Shown here: piece after piece, positions 6,837-14,866 of the stretch | Numbering within the stretch: the first letter of the stretch is position 1 | How the letters are laid out: the number at the start of each line of letters is the position of its first letter | NCBI GenBank assembly: GCA_030824295.1 | Contig: JAVBYA010000050.1 | Coordinates: 1-21,583 of the forward strand | Length of the DNA: 21,583 bases | DNA from: Bacteroidota bacterium | GTDB lineage: Bacteria; Bacteroidota; Ignavibacteria; UBA10030; UBA8401 | Direction: 5' to 3' | The notes under the pieces: model-generated | What the model was told of the DNA's origin: nothing | Database searches by the model: none | The model's input: only the letters and a program-made list of their open reading frames with translations | Position numbers and translations under genes: made by a program

Positions 6837-7412
6837 ATGCATAAAGGACGATTGGAAGCATTCAGTGACGGCGTCATCGCTATCATCATCACGATCATGG
6901 TGCTGGAAATGAAGGTCCCCCACGGGACCGATCTCTCCGCGCTGGAACCGCTCTTCCCGGTCTTTCTGAGTTACATCCTCAGCTTCATCTACGTCGGCAT
7001 CTATTGGAACAACCACCACCATCTGATGCAGGTGGTGCAGAAGGTCCGCGGACCGATCCTCTGGGCGAACATGCATCTCCTCTTCTGGCTCTCCCTCTTC
7101 CCGTTCACCACCGGATGGATGGGCGAGAATCATTTTGCGGAGGTTCCGGTGGCACTGTACGGAATGAATCTGCTCTGCGCTGCCGTTGCATACTACATCC
7201 TCACACTGACGCTGCTCCGGAACCACGAGAAGGATTCAAAGCTCGCTGTGGCCCTCGGCAAGGACTACAAGGGAAAGATCTCCGTAGTGGTCTATGCTCT
7301 GGCCGTTCCGCTCACCTTCGTCAACATCTGGTTCGGCCTATTGGCATATCAGATCGTTGCGGTGATGTGGCTGCTTCCCGATAAACGGATGGAAAAATTA
7401 TTCCTGGATTGA
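6837..7412 (+). CDS. TMEM175-family (DUF1211) potassium channel-like membrane protein
   Basis: 191 aa. The family hallmark RxxxFSDG is present at residues 5-12 (RLEAFSDG) in the first membrane helix. About six hydrophobic helices follow, among them VFLSYILSFIYVGIYW, LLFWLSLFPF, LLCAAVAYYILTLTLL and LAYQIVAVMWLL. Bacterial TMEM175 homologues are potassium-permeable cation channels with the FSD motif in the pore region, so a cytoplasmic-membrane channel is likely. GGAGG stands just before the ATG at 6837. The next gene starts 2 nt after this stop, suggesting co-transcription with the GH2 glycosidase, though no functional link is obvious. Confidence 0.88.
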   Translation: MHKGRLEAFSDGVIAIIITIMVLEMKVPHGTDLSALEPLFPVFLSYILSFIYVGIYWNNHHHLMQVVQKVRGPILWANMHLLFWLSLFPFTTGWMGENHFAEVPVALYGMNLLCAAVAYYILTLTLLRNHEKDSKLAVALGKDYKGKISVVVYALAVPLTFVNIWFGLLAYQIVAVMWLLPDKRMEKLFLD

Positions 7413-7414
7413 TC

Positions 7415-9253
7415 ATGAGAATCATCGCCCTCCTGCTGATCGCGTTCTGTCTTTCTGTACAACATTCCCATGCACAAGGACCACACCCCGGTACCGTCGA
7501 AACAAGGATGGTCCACTCACTCAACGGCCACTGGCGCATCATCGTCGACCCGTACGAGAACGGCTACTATAATTACCGCTACGAACCGTACGATGCTTCC
7601 CCGAACCCATCCCGCAGTGCCTATTTCTCCGATGCCGCGCCGCGCGATAAGAGCGAGCTGCTGGAATACGATTTCGAACGGTCCGATTCGCTCCGTGTGC
7701 CGGGGGATTGGAATACGCAGAAGGAACGGCTCTTCTATTATGAAGGGACGGTCTGGTACCGCACTCTGTTCGATCATGCTCCCTCGTCTCCTTCCAACCG
7801 CACATTCCTCCATTTCGGCGCCGTGAACTACCGTGCGGATGTCTATCTGAACGGGAAGAAACTCGGTCATCATATCGGTGGATTCACGCCGTTCTCGTTC
7901 GAGGTGACCGGTCTGCTGAACGCAACGCGGAACTCGATGGTGGTGAAGGTGGACAACAAGCGGACCAAAGATGCTGTGCCGACGCTGAACACTGACTGGT
8001 GGAATTACGGCGGTATCACCCGCGATGTGCGGCTGACGGAAACGCCCGGCACGTTCATCCGCGATGCAGTGGTGCAGCTTGACCGGAAGGACCCGAAACG
8101 ACTCCGCGCGTCGGTGGTAATGGACGGTGCGAACGCTGCCGGACAGACGGTCCGCCTCACCATCCCGGAACTGAAGATCGACGCATCCGCTGTCACCGAT
8201 CCCTCCGGTACAGCCATGTTCTCTCTCCCCCTCCGCTCTGCCGTCCGTTACTGGTCACCGGACGATCCGAAATTGTATGATGTGACCATCCGGTCGAGTG
8301 ACGATACATTCCGCGAACGCATCGGATTGCGGACCATCACCGTGGCCGGCACCTCCATCCTGTTGAACGGCACAAAGGTCTTCCTGCGCGGCATCTCGAT
8401 CCATGAGGAGAGTCCGTTCACCAAGGGACGCGCGAACACGCGGGAGGATGCAGTAACAATGTTGACCCGCGCGAAGGAGCTGGGATGTAATTTCGTCCGT
8501 CTCGCCCACTATCCCCACAACGAACAGATGGTGCGGATGGCCGACTCGATGGGGATGATGGTATGGGAGGAGATCCCGGTCTATTGGACCATCGACTGGC
8601 GCAACGAGGCAACGTACCGCAACGCCGAAGCGCAATTGGAAGCGATGATCATGCGGGACCGGAACCGCGCGTCGACGATCATATGGTCCATGGCGAACGA
8701 AACACCGGTCAGCGATGTGCGGAATGCGTTCCTCGGACGGCTGGCGGCGCGTGCGCGGGGACTGGACAGCACACGCTTGATCAGCGCGGCGCTTGAGCAG
8801 AGCGGTCTGCCCGGTGAACCGAACACGCGGAGCATCACCGACCCGTTCGCAGAGACGGTGGACATCCTCAGCTTCAATCAATACATCGGCTGGTATGACG
8901 GACTGCCGGACAAATGCCTGGAAGTGCAATGGAAGATCACACAGCAGAAACCGGTGATCATCTCCGAGTTCGGCGCTGATGCCAAGTACGGGTTCCATGG
9001 TGATACGCTGACGCGCTTCTCCGAGGAATATCAGGAGGACCTGTACAAGAAGACGCTCCGGATGCTCGGCACCATCCCGCAACTGAGCGGCATGTCGCCG
9101 TGGATCCTCAACGACTTCCGTTCTCCGCGCCGTCCACTCCCGGTGATCCAGGATGGATGGAACCGCAAGGGACTCTATTCCGAGAATGGGGAGAAGAAGA
9201 AGGCGTTCTTTGTGCTGCAGAAGTATTACGAGCAAAAGAAGACGGGACGGTAA
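7415..9253 (+). CDS. Secreted glycoside hydrolase family 2 (beta-glucuronidase/galactosidase-like)
   Basis: 612 aa. The ATG at 7415 gives a clean signal peptide (MRIIALLLIAFCLSVQHSHA, then Q); a TTG at 7409 overlaps the TMEM175 stop but is less likely. Domain order is typical GH2: jelly-roll sugar-binding domain (about 30-195; WYRTLFDH, YLNGKKLGHHIGGFTPFSFEV), Ig-like domain (about 200-290), and TIM barrel (about 295-600). Both GH2 signatures are visible: NFVRLAHYPHNEQMV with WEEIPVYW, and IIWSMANE, where E429 is the expected acid/base. E518 in ISEFGAD is the expected nucleophile. It is close in size and motifs to beta-glucuronidases, but the substrate cannot be fixed from sequence. It probably acts in the periplasm or outside the cell. 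The stop TAA lies inside an 87-bp repeat. Confidence 0.92.
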   Translation: MRIIALLLIAFCLSVQHSHAQGPHPGTVETRMVHSLNGHWRIIVDPYENGYYNYRYEPYDASPNPSRSAYFSDAAPRDKSELLEYDFERSDSLRVPGDWNTQKERLFYYEGTVWYRTLFDHAPSSPSNRTFLHFGAVNYRADVYLNGKKLGHHIGGFTPFSFEVTGLLNATRNSMVVKVDNKRTKDAVPTLNTDWWNYGGITRDVRLTETPGTFIRDAVVQLDRKDPKRLRASVVMDGANAAGQTVRLTIPELKIDASAVTDPSGTAMFSLPLRSAVRYWSPDDPKLYDVTIRSSDDTFRERIGLRTITVAGTSILLNGTKVFLRGISIHEESPFTKGRANTREDAVTMLTRAKELGCNFVRLAHYPHNEQMVRMADSMGMMVWEEIPVYWTIDWRNEATYRNAEAQLEAMIMRDRNRASTIIWSMANETPVSDVRNAFLGRLAARARGLDSTRLISAALEQSGLPGEPNTRSITDPFAETVDILSFNQYIGWYDGLPDKCLEVQWKITQQKPVIISEFGADAKYGFHGDTLTRFSEEYQEDLYKKTLRMLGTIPQLSGMSPWILNDFRSPRRPLPVIQDGWNRKGLYSENGEKKKAFFVLQKYYEQKKTGR

Positions 9254-9335
9254 CTGTCTCCGTTTGAAACCTTGCGAAGGTTTCAACTCGATTGCCGGAC
9301 AACCTTCGCAAGGTTATTTGCATTTGACTCGCCGC
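9249..9335. repeat. 87-bp intergenic element, copy 2, overlapping a stop codon
   Basis: Full-length relative of 6606-6692. Its opening GGTAACTG supplies the TAA stop of the GH2 gene (9251-9253). It carries GAAACCTT-GCG-AAGGTTTC (9266-9284, 8-bp stem) and AACCTT-CGC-AAGGTT (9301-9315). The first hairpin has a GCG loop and the second CGC, so the two can also pair with each other. Confidence 0.85.
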
Positions 9336-9368
9336 ACTTCTACCGAAGGCATCCCTTTCCCGAAGAGA

Positions 9369-9443
9369 CCACTTCGTGGCGGGAGACTCCGCTCAGTGCG
9401 GCAATCCTAAAACAATCTTTTTATAAGCGGTGACGGTCGCCGC
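9369..9443. repeat. Cluster of three small hairpins upstream of the GH20 gene
   Basis: CCAC-TTC-GTGG (9369-9379), CCGC-TCAGT-GCGG (9389-9401), and a 17-nt palindrome at 9427-9443 with GCGGTGAC pairing to GTCGCCGC (one T-G pair). No T-run directly follows the first two. They lie in the 231-nt gap between the GH2 and GH20 genes. Confidence 0.55.
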
Positions 9444-9484
9444 GTTCAACACATCGACTACTTATTTCATCAAACTATTCCACT

Positions 9485-11368
9485 ATGAAAACACGTTCAC
9501 TCCTTCTCCTCCTTTCTCTCACCATTCTCAGTGCGGCGTCGTTCGCCCAGCAGCTCATTCCGATCCCTGCCGAGATGCAGATGCAGAACGGCTCCTACCG
9601 CATCACGGCAGCATCCGTTGTTTCGTACAATATTCCGGCGGCGCAGGCGGCCGCGAAGGAATTCTCGGACCGACTGAGCATACCAGCGGGATTCACGGTG
9701 CCGGTCCAAACAGGCAGCAGCGGACCGATCCGTTTCATCCTGCTGGAGAAGAAGGAGAAACGGATCGGCAATGAAGGATACCTGCTCACCGTCACGACGG
9801 ACGGGATCACACTCTCTGCCAATGCGCCGGCAGGACTGTATTATGGCGTGCAGACGCTGCTGCAGTTGATGCCTGCGGAAGTTGAAGGAAGCACGCTGGC
9901 TACAACAGAATGGAGCATCCCTTCTGTAACCATCGTCGACAAACCGCGGTTCGGCTGGCGCGGTCTGATGCTCGATGTGAGTCGCCACTTCTTCACTGTG
10001 GAGGATGTGAAGATGTTCATCCGGCAGATGGCGCGGTACAAGTACAACACGTTCCACTGGCATCTGTCCGACGACAACGGATGGCGGATCGAAGTGAAAG
10101 CGTACCCGAAACTCACTTCCATTGGTGCCTGGCGCGTGGAACGGTCCGGTACGTTCGGGTCCCGGCTGGACCCGCAGCCCGGCGAAGCGGCGACCTACGG
10201 CGGATTCTACACACAAGAACAGATCAAAGAGATCGTGCAGTACGCGGCGCAGCATCACATCACTGTCGTACCGGAGATCGATCTGCCGGGACACAGCATG
10301 GCGGCCATCGCAGCGTATCCCTGGCTCAGCACGAAGAAAGATACGAACACGCGGGTGAATCCGGGGAGTGATTTCGCCGATTGGTTCGCCAACGGCACAT
10401 TCAAAATGAACATCGAGAACACGCTCAATCCCAGCGACGAGCGTGTGTATGAATTCCTGGAGAAGGTCTTTGCCGAGATCGTACCGCTCTTCCCCGGTCC
10501 GTACTTCCATGTGGGCGGGGATGAAGCATACAAAGGATACTGGGCGCAGGATCCGGGCTGTCAGGCATTGATGAAGAAGCTGAACATCCGCCACGTGGAG
10601 GACCTGCAGGGATATTTCATCACGCGGCTGGAGACGATGCTGAAGAAGCACGGCAAGAAGCTGCTCGGATGGGATGAGATCCTGGAAGGGGGCGTCTCTC
10701 CTTCCGCCGCGGTGATGAGCTGGCGCGGCATGAAAGGCGGAATAGAAGCGGCGCAAAAAGGACACGAAGTGGTGATGTCCCCGACGACATTCGCGTACCT
10801 CGATTACAATCAGGGGGACCAGACGGTCGATCCGCCGGTCTATGCATCGCTCCGCGCGAAGAAGACGTACAGCTTCGATCCGCTACCGGAAGGGGTGGAT
10901 GCGAAGTACATTCTCGGCGGACAGGGGAATCTCTGGACCGAGAACATCCCGCACATGCGAGCGGTGCAGTACATGCTCAATCCCCGCGCATGGGCGCTCT
11001 CCGAAGTGCTCTGGTCACCCAAAGAAAAGAAAGATTGGAACAACTTCACCGCCAGAATGGAAGGACATTTCCGCCGCGCCGATATGGCGGGGATCAACTA
11101 CAGCACGGCGGTGTTCGATGCGGTGATCCGTACAAGAATGAATAACGGAATGATGACGGTCGAGATGGAGTCCGAGATGCCGGGGGTGGACATCCATTAC
11201 ACTATCGACGAGACGATGCCGGATGAACGGTCACCGAAATATTCCGCGCCATTCACACTGCCGCCCGGACCGATCACACTCCGCGCGGTCACCTACCGCA
11301 ACGGCGCACCAGCCGGGCATCTGATCATCCTGAAGCCGGAAGAGCTGATGAAGAGGGCAGGGAGATGA
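9485..11368 (+). CDS. Secreted beta-N-acetylhexosaminidase, glycoside hydrolase family 20
   Basis: 627 aa. Residues 1-22 are a signal peptide (SLLLLLSLTILSAASFAQ). An N-terminal GH20b domain (about 23-150) precedes the catalytic barrel, which has the family blocks RGLMLDVSRHFF, NTFHWHLSDDNGWRIE, VPEIDLPGHSMAA and YFHVGGDEAYKG. The D346-E347 pair is the expected substrate-assisted catalytic pair. GWDEILEGG and LGGQGNLWTE complete the active-site wall. Residues about 555-620 (VDIHYTIDETMPDERSPKY) resemble the chitobiase C-terminal beta domain. It should release terminal GlcNAc or GalNAc from chitooligosaccharides or glycans outside the cytoplasm. The ATG at 9485 lacks a Shine-Dalgarno site. It may work with the neighbouring GH2 enzyme in glycan breakdown. 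Confidence 0.95.
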   Translation: MKTRSLLLLLSLTILSAASFAQQLIPIPAEMQMQNGSYRITAASVVSYNIPAAQAAAKEFSDRLSIPAGFTVPVQTGSSGPIRFILLEKKEKRIGNEGYLLTVTTDGITLSANAPAGLYYGVQTLLQLMPAEVEGSTLATTEWSIPSVTIVDKPRFGWRGLMLDVSRHFFTVEDVKMFIRQMARYKYNTFHWHLSDDNGWRIEVKAYPKLTSIGAWRVERSGTFGSRLDPQPGEAATYGGFYTQEQIKEIVQYAAQHHITVVPEIDLPGHSMAAIAAYPWLSTKKDTNTRVNPGSDFADWFANGTFKMNIENTLNPSDERVYEFLEKVFAEIVPLFPGPYFHVGGDEAYKGYWAQDPGCQALMKKLNIRHVEDLQGYFITRLETMLKKHGKKLLGWDEILEGGVSPSAAVMSWRGMKGGIEAAQKGHEVVMSPTTFAYLDYNQGDQTVDPPVYASLRAKKTYSFDPLPEGVDAKYILGGQGNLWTENIPHMRAVQYMLNPRAWALSEVLWSPKEKKDWNNFTARMEGHFRRADMAGINYSTAVFDAVIRTRMNNGMMTVEMESEMPGVDIHYTIDETMPDERSPKYSAPFTLPPGPITLRAVTYRNGAPAGHLIILKPEELMKRAGR

Positions 11369-11391
11369 AGTAACCTTGCGAAGGTTACTTC
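11367..11391. repeat. Hairpin overlapping the GH20 stop codon
   Basis: An 11-bp perfect stem (left arm GAAGTAACCTT) around a GCG loop; the first two bases are the GA of the TGA stop. A partner CCTT-CGC-AAGG lies at 11407-11417, repeating the paired-hairpin plan of the 87-bp element. Confidence 0.8.
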
Positions 11392-11420
11392 AGAGATAAC
11401 GGGTTACCTTCGCAAGGATG

Positions 11421-11445
11421 TTCGAGGTGACGGTCATCCCTCGAA
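11421..11445. repeat. Hairpin between convergent genes
   Basis: Outer 7-bp stem TTCGAGG/CCTCGAA and inner TGAC/GTCA. With the two hairpins before it, it fills the 85-nt gap between the converging GH20 and TPR genes. It could act as a bidirectional transcription barrier, but no U-run is present. Confidence 0.5.
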
Positions 11446-11453
11446 TGTTAGCG

Positions 11454-12170
11454 TCATTGTTTCAGCTTCTGTTGTATCGCCGCAATGCGTTCGTCATCGC
11501 TCGCCAATGTTCGTGGAAACTTCAGTGCGGTGCGGAACACAGCATTTCCCTGCTCGGTCCGTCCTGTCTCGTAGTACACCAATCCCAGTTCATACTGATG
11601 CCGCAGAATCGCGGGCGCGAGCAATACCGCACGCTTTAGCATCCGTTCCGCCTCTGCATATCCTCCTGCCGGCAATCCTCCCAGCAGCAGGTCCGCCAGC
11701 TGACGCTCCACCCAGCTCACCTTCGCCAGCATCCGGTAGAACGTACCGAGCACAGAATAGGCGACGTCGCTCGCGGGATCCAACGCGATGGCGCGCTCGA
11801 GCGACCGTTGGATCCGCCGGCAGTACTCCACTTTCGTTCTGCTCCCTTCGAACAGCGCGATGTAGCCGAGCGAGACGGCGTACCAGCAATGGGCGTTGGA
11901 ATTGAGGGAGTCGATCCCAACCGCCCGGGTCGAGGCGGCAAGCGCTTTCCGGTAAAGCAGCTCCTGTTCCGGTCCTGCACTCACATCGCCGGCACAAATG
12001 GCCGCCCGGGCAAGCCGCCAGTTTCCTTCTGCGTCATCCCGTTCTTTCCCGAGATGTTCCGTATAGAGCATCATCGCGCCGGCATAATCCTGTACCCGGA
12101 AACAACTGTCGCCCCGCTCCAGGAACGCCGGTCCGTGCATGATGAGCAGAAGGAAGGTAAGAGTGGTCAT
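11454..12170 (-). CDS. TPR protein, RMD-like, last gene of the polyphosphate run
   Basis: 238 aa from the ATG at 12170. This start is preferred because the product then begins with a short hydrophobic leader (MTTLTFLLLIMHG); the longer frame upstream would overlap the preceding gene. Several tetratricopeptide-like helices follow: GDSCFRVQDYAGAMMLYTEHL, GNWRLARAAICAG, ALAASTRAVGIDSLNSNAHCW, VEYCRRIQRSLERAIALDPAS, AEAERMLKRAVLLAPA, QYELGLVYYETGRTEQGNAVF. The pattern (WYAVSLGYIALFEGSR, then an AIALDPAS block and LGTFYRMLA) recalls the RMD-type TPR family. It may be periplasmic. It lies 50 nt after the phosphoesterase gene in the same orientation. Role unknown. Confidence 0.8.
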   Translation of the reverse strand: MTTLTFLLLIMHGPAFLERGDSCFRVQDYAGAMMLYTEHLGKERDDAEGNWRLARAAICAGDVSAGPEQELLYRKALAASTRAVGIDSLNSNAHCWYAVSLGYIALFEGSRTKVEYCRRIQRSLERAIALDPASDVAYSVLGTFYRMLAKVSWVERQLADLLLGGLPAGGYAEAERMLKRAVLLAPAILRHQYELGLVYYETGRTEQGNAVFRTALKFPRTLASDDERIAAIQQKLKQ

Positions 12171-12220
12171 AGTGATCGGTCCATGTGAGCTGCACGCCGG
12201 AAGCAGTGGATACTTCCGTT

Positions 12221-13126
12221 TCAGATCCCGACCGCGGCCCGTTGATCCCGGCCGCGCTTCGTCACGCGCACATCGGTGCATTCCATGTGGTCCCCGCGGA
12301 CATTCAGCAGATGGAAGAAGCGCTCTCCCTTCGGATCCGCGAACATCGTCCCGCCCGCATTCAGGAACCGCACACCCTTCCGCACATACTCTTCATGGTG
12401 ATGCATGTGGCCGTGCAGTACGTTCCCGACGGATGTTCTTTTGAACAGCGAGATGAGCCGTTTCTTCTTCCACAATTTCATCGTTCCTGATTCGATGGCA
12501 TGCCAGAGCCGTTCCAGATTCCCTGCGGCGGCGGCCGATGCGGTCTTGCTGAAATGATGATGGACCAGAACGATCACCGTCTTCCCTTCCGTCATTCCGC
12601 TGGTCAGCACCTCTTTCAGTTGGTGGAACTGTTGCCGGTCCACCTCGCCGTTGGACCCAAGCGGATTCTTCACGGTGTTCCACCGGGCCACCGAGTTGAG
12701 TCCGACGAAGACGACATGCTGTACTATTTTGACGAACGGAAAGATCGTTGCACCGGCAAGGTACTTACTTCCGCCGAAGGATTCACGGAATGCCGCATAG
12801 AATTCCTTCACCTTGGCATCGTAGTCGGTCCGGCGGCAGCACCCCGGGAACGCCAGCACGTCCTCCGCGAAGTACGGTCCGCCGAAGATGTCGTGATTCC
12901 CGATGGTAACGGTCAGTTTCTCCGGATCCAGCAGTCCGAACTCCTTCAGGATGCTGCGGGCATGGGCGAATTCCTTCGGTTTTGCCTGATTGGTGATGTC
13001 GCCGGTGATGACGATATGGTCCGTCTTCATCGCGCGGCATTTGTGAAGGATCTCGTAGAAGGCGTCGGTCCGCTCCGGGAAGTGGTCCGGACTGAGATGC
13101 AGGTCGGAAAGGTGGGCAATGCGCAT
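12221..13126 (-). CDS. Calcineurin-like metallophosphoesterase, CpdA-type
   Basis: 301 aa from the ATG at 13126, where the family start MRIAHLSDLHL begins; in-frame ATGs up to 13156 are possible but add unlike sequence. All metallophosphatase motifs are present: D8-x-H10 (SDLH), G42-D43..N46 (GDITN), G76-N77-H78-D79 (GNHD), VHHH (188-191) and G239-H240-M-H242 (GHMH). The arrangement is that of class III cyclic-nucleotide phosphodiesterases (CpdA) and related enzymes using two metal ions. The substrate is not determined by sequence; a phosphodiester, phosphomonoester or nucleotide is possible. No signal peptide, so cytoplasmic. It lies between ppx and the TPR gene, 104 nt after the ppx stop, which hints at a phosphate-related job. 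Confidence 0.9.
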   Translation of the reverse strand: MRIAHLSDLHLSPDHFPERTDAFYEILHKCRAMKTDHIVITGDITNQAKPKEFAHARSILKEFGLLDPEKLTVTIGNHDIFGGPYFAEDVLAFPGCCRRTDYDAKVKEFYAAFRESFGGSKYLAGATIFPFVKIVQHVVFVGLNSVARWNTVKNPLGSNGEVDRQQFHQLKEVLTSGMTEGKTVIVLVHHHFSKTASAAAAGNLERLWHAIESGTMKLWKKKRLISLFKRTSVGNVLHGHMHHHEEYVRKGVRFLNAGGTMFADPKGERFFHLLNVRGDHMECTDVRVTKRGRDQRAAVGI

Positions 13127-13230
13127 AGGGACGATCATCTCGATATGTTGCTGCAAAGATAATCGTCCGCAGTGAAGATGCGGTTACGCGAAGGTTATGC
13201 TATGATGATGGTACGGCGAAGAGAGGTCCG

Positions 13231-14796
13231 CTACACCCGCTTGTGCTCGAACGTGAGAGAGGTGCGGTAGCGTTCCTCGAACAGTTCCTTCTTCCGCTCC
13301 GCTCCCCAGAATTCGATCTCCAGATCGTTCTTCTTTTTGGAGGAGATGATCATGCGGGTGTTCGTGCGGTTACGGCGGACGGTGACGTTCACGATCTTCC
13401 CCGCATGCGTCCGGTCAAGACCGTCCGCAATGCGCAGGATCGCCGCAAGCCGCACCACCACATCCTGATCCTCGGCGGACAGGGTGCGGAACCCTTCATG
13501 TTTCAGTTTCGGATGGCTCTTGCGGTGATAGCGCGCCACGTTGGCGATCACTTCCTTCTCGTTCTCGGTGAACCCGAGCAGCTCCCCGTTCTTGATGATA
13601 TAGTAGGAGTGACGGTGATGCAGCGCGTGCGAGATGGAGAGTCCGATCTCGTGCAGCAGCGCTGCGGCTTCCAGATACTCCCGCTCCACCGCGGTGAGCT
13701 TATGCATGGACTGGGTCTGATCGAAGATCTTCAGCGCCAGGTCCGCCACGTGCGTGCCGTGCTCGATCTCGTTGTGGAATTGCCGGGAGAGATTGATGAC
13801 GCTGTTGTAGCGGATATCGGAGAGATGGTGGAAGAACGGCTGCCGCATCGACTGCTCGGCCGTGTCCAGGATGATCCCTTCCCGCAGCGCGTACTCGGAG
13901 ACGGTCATCTCCGTGATGCCGAATTCCTTGAAGGTCTGCTCCAGAATGATAGCGCCGGCCGGGATGATGTCCGCACGGGACTGGTCCAGTCCTTCGATGC
14001 GCACCCGCTCCTCTGCCGTGCGGATGGAGAGGATCGATTCCACGGCGGCGTACAGTTCTTTATCCGTGAAACGGACATTGTTCAGCGACTGCTCGGACCG
14101 TTCACCGCGCGCGGCGAGGATGATCTTGGCAATATTGGCGATGGTGCCGGAACTGCCGATCACCTGACGGTAATCGTGGCGGCCGACGGTGCGGACGATG
14201 GGGGTGAGCGTGCCGCGGACGAACTTACGGCATTCCTTCACCCGCTTCTCCGTCACCACGCCGGAAGGGAAGAACCGGTCCGTCAGCCGCACGGCACCGA
14301 GTTTGATGCTGTTGCTGGTGAGGATCCGCTTCTGCTTCCCCACCACATATTCTGTGCTGCCGCCGCCGATATCGATGCAGAGCACCTTCCGGTTGAACAC
14401 CGGCAGCGCCTGCACCACTCCCAGATAGATCAGCCGCGCTTCTTCCACGCCGGAGGCTACTTCGAGTTTGACCCCTGCCTCGGTCTTCGCGCGGCGGATG
14501 AACTCCTCCTGATTGAGCGCTTCGCGGACCGCGCTCGTGGCGATGGCGCGGATGGGAGCATTGAATGCACCGGCGATCTTTTTGAACAGCCGCAGCGTCT
14601 GGATGCCGCGCGTCATCGCCGCTTCGGAGAGATACTTCATGTCGGTGGAACCGGTGCCGAGACGCACCAATTCCTTCTCCCGTGCAAGGGTACGGAATTG
14701 CTGGGTACGCGGATCGTATTCCACCACGATCAGATGGAAGGAGTTCGTGCCGACATCGATGGCGGCAAAGTTCTGTTTGACGGCGACTGGTCTCAT
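13231..14796 (-). CDS. ppx: Ppx/GppA family exopolyphosphatase
   Basis: 521 aa from the ATG at 14796 (MRPVAVKQNFAAIDVGTNS). Residues 11-23 hold the first ASKHA phosphate-binding loop (AIDVGTNSFHLIV); ATSAVREA (86-93), ASGVEEARLIYLG (114-126) and the second loop IDIGGGSTEYVVG (141-153) follow, then GSSGTIANIAKI (214-225). The C-terminal part (about 320-521) is the HD-like domain of long Ppx/GppA proteins, with AAALLHEIGLSISHALHHRHSYYII (377-401) and LRIADGLDRTH (454-464). It hydrolyses terminal phosphate from polyphosphate, or pppGpp in GppA-type members. Directly downstream of ppk1 (70-nt gap), so polyphosphate turnover is the likely function. Cytoplasmic. Confidence 0.93.
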   Translation of the reverse strand: MRPVAVKQNFAAIDVGTNSFHLIVVEYDPRTQQFRTLAREKELVRLGTGSTDMKYLSEAAMTRGIQTLRLFKKIAGAFNAPIRAIATSAVREALNQEEFIRRAKTEAGVKLEVASGVEEARLIYLGVVQALPVFNRKVLCIDIGGGSTEYVVGKQKRILTSNSIKLGAVRLTDRFFPSGVVTEKRVKECRKFVRGTLTPIVRTVGRHDYRQVIGSSGTIANIAKIILAARGERSEQSLNNVRFTDKELYAAVESILSIRTAEERVRIEGLDQSRADIIPAGAIILEQTFKEFGITEMTVSEYALREGIILDTAEQSMRQPFFHHLSDIRYNSVINLSRQFHNEIEHGTHVADLALKIFDQTQSMHKLTAVEREYLEAAALLHEIGLSISHALHHRHSYYIIKNGELLGFTENEKEVIANVARYHRKSHPKLKHEGFRTLSAEDQDVVVRLAAILRIADGLDRTHAGKIVNVTVRRNRTNTRMIISSKKKNDLEIEFWGAERKKELFEERYRTSLTFEHKRV

Positions 14797-14866
14797 AGAT
14801 ATTGAATATACCAAAGAGGCCGTTCGCAAGAAACAACAGAGATGCAGAGCAGGAAGGAGAGTCGGT

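Noticed and set aside
7409..7414. TTG at 7409 as start of the GH2 gene
   Set aside because: The ATG at 7415 gives the same signal peptide with a better start codon; the TTG overlaps the upstream stop.
8255..10765. Long minus-strand frames opposite the GH2 and GH20 genes
   Set aside because: They are shadows of the catalytic domains, whose motifs are intact on the plus strand.
11454..12281. Longer N-terminus for the TPR protein from 12281
   Set aside because: It would overlap the phosphoesterase coding end, and the added residues are basic and unlike a leader; the ATG at 12170 gives a hydrophobic start.
13182..13197. GGTTA repeated at an 11-nt interval upstream of the phosphoesterase gene
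   Set aside because: Only two units, and they resemble a decayed AACCTTCGC palindrome half-site, so I do not count it as a Pho box.
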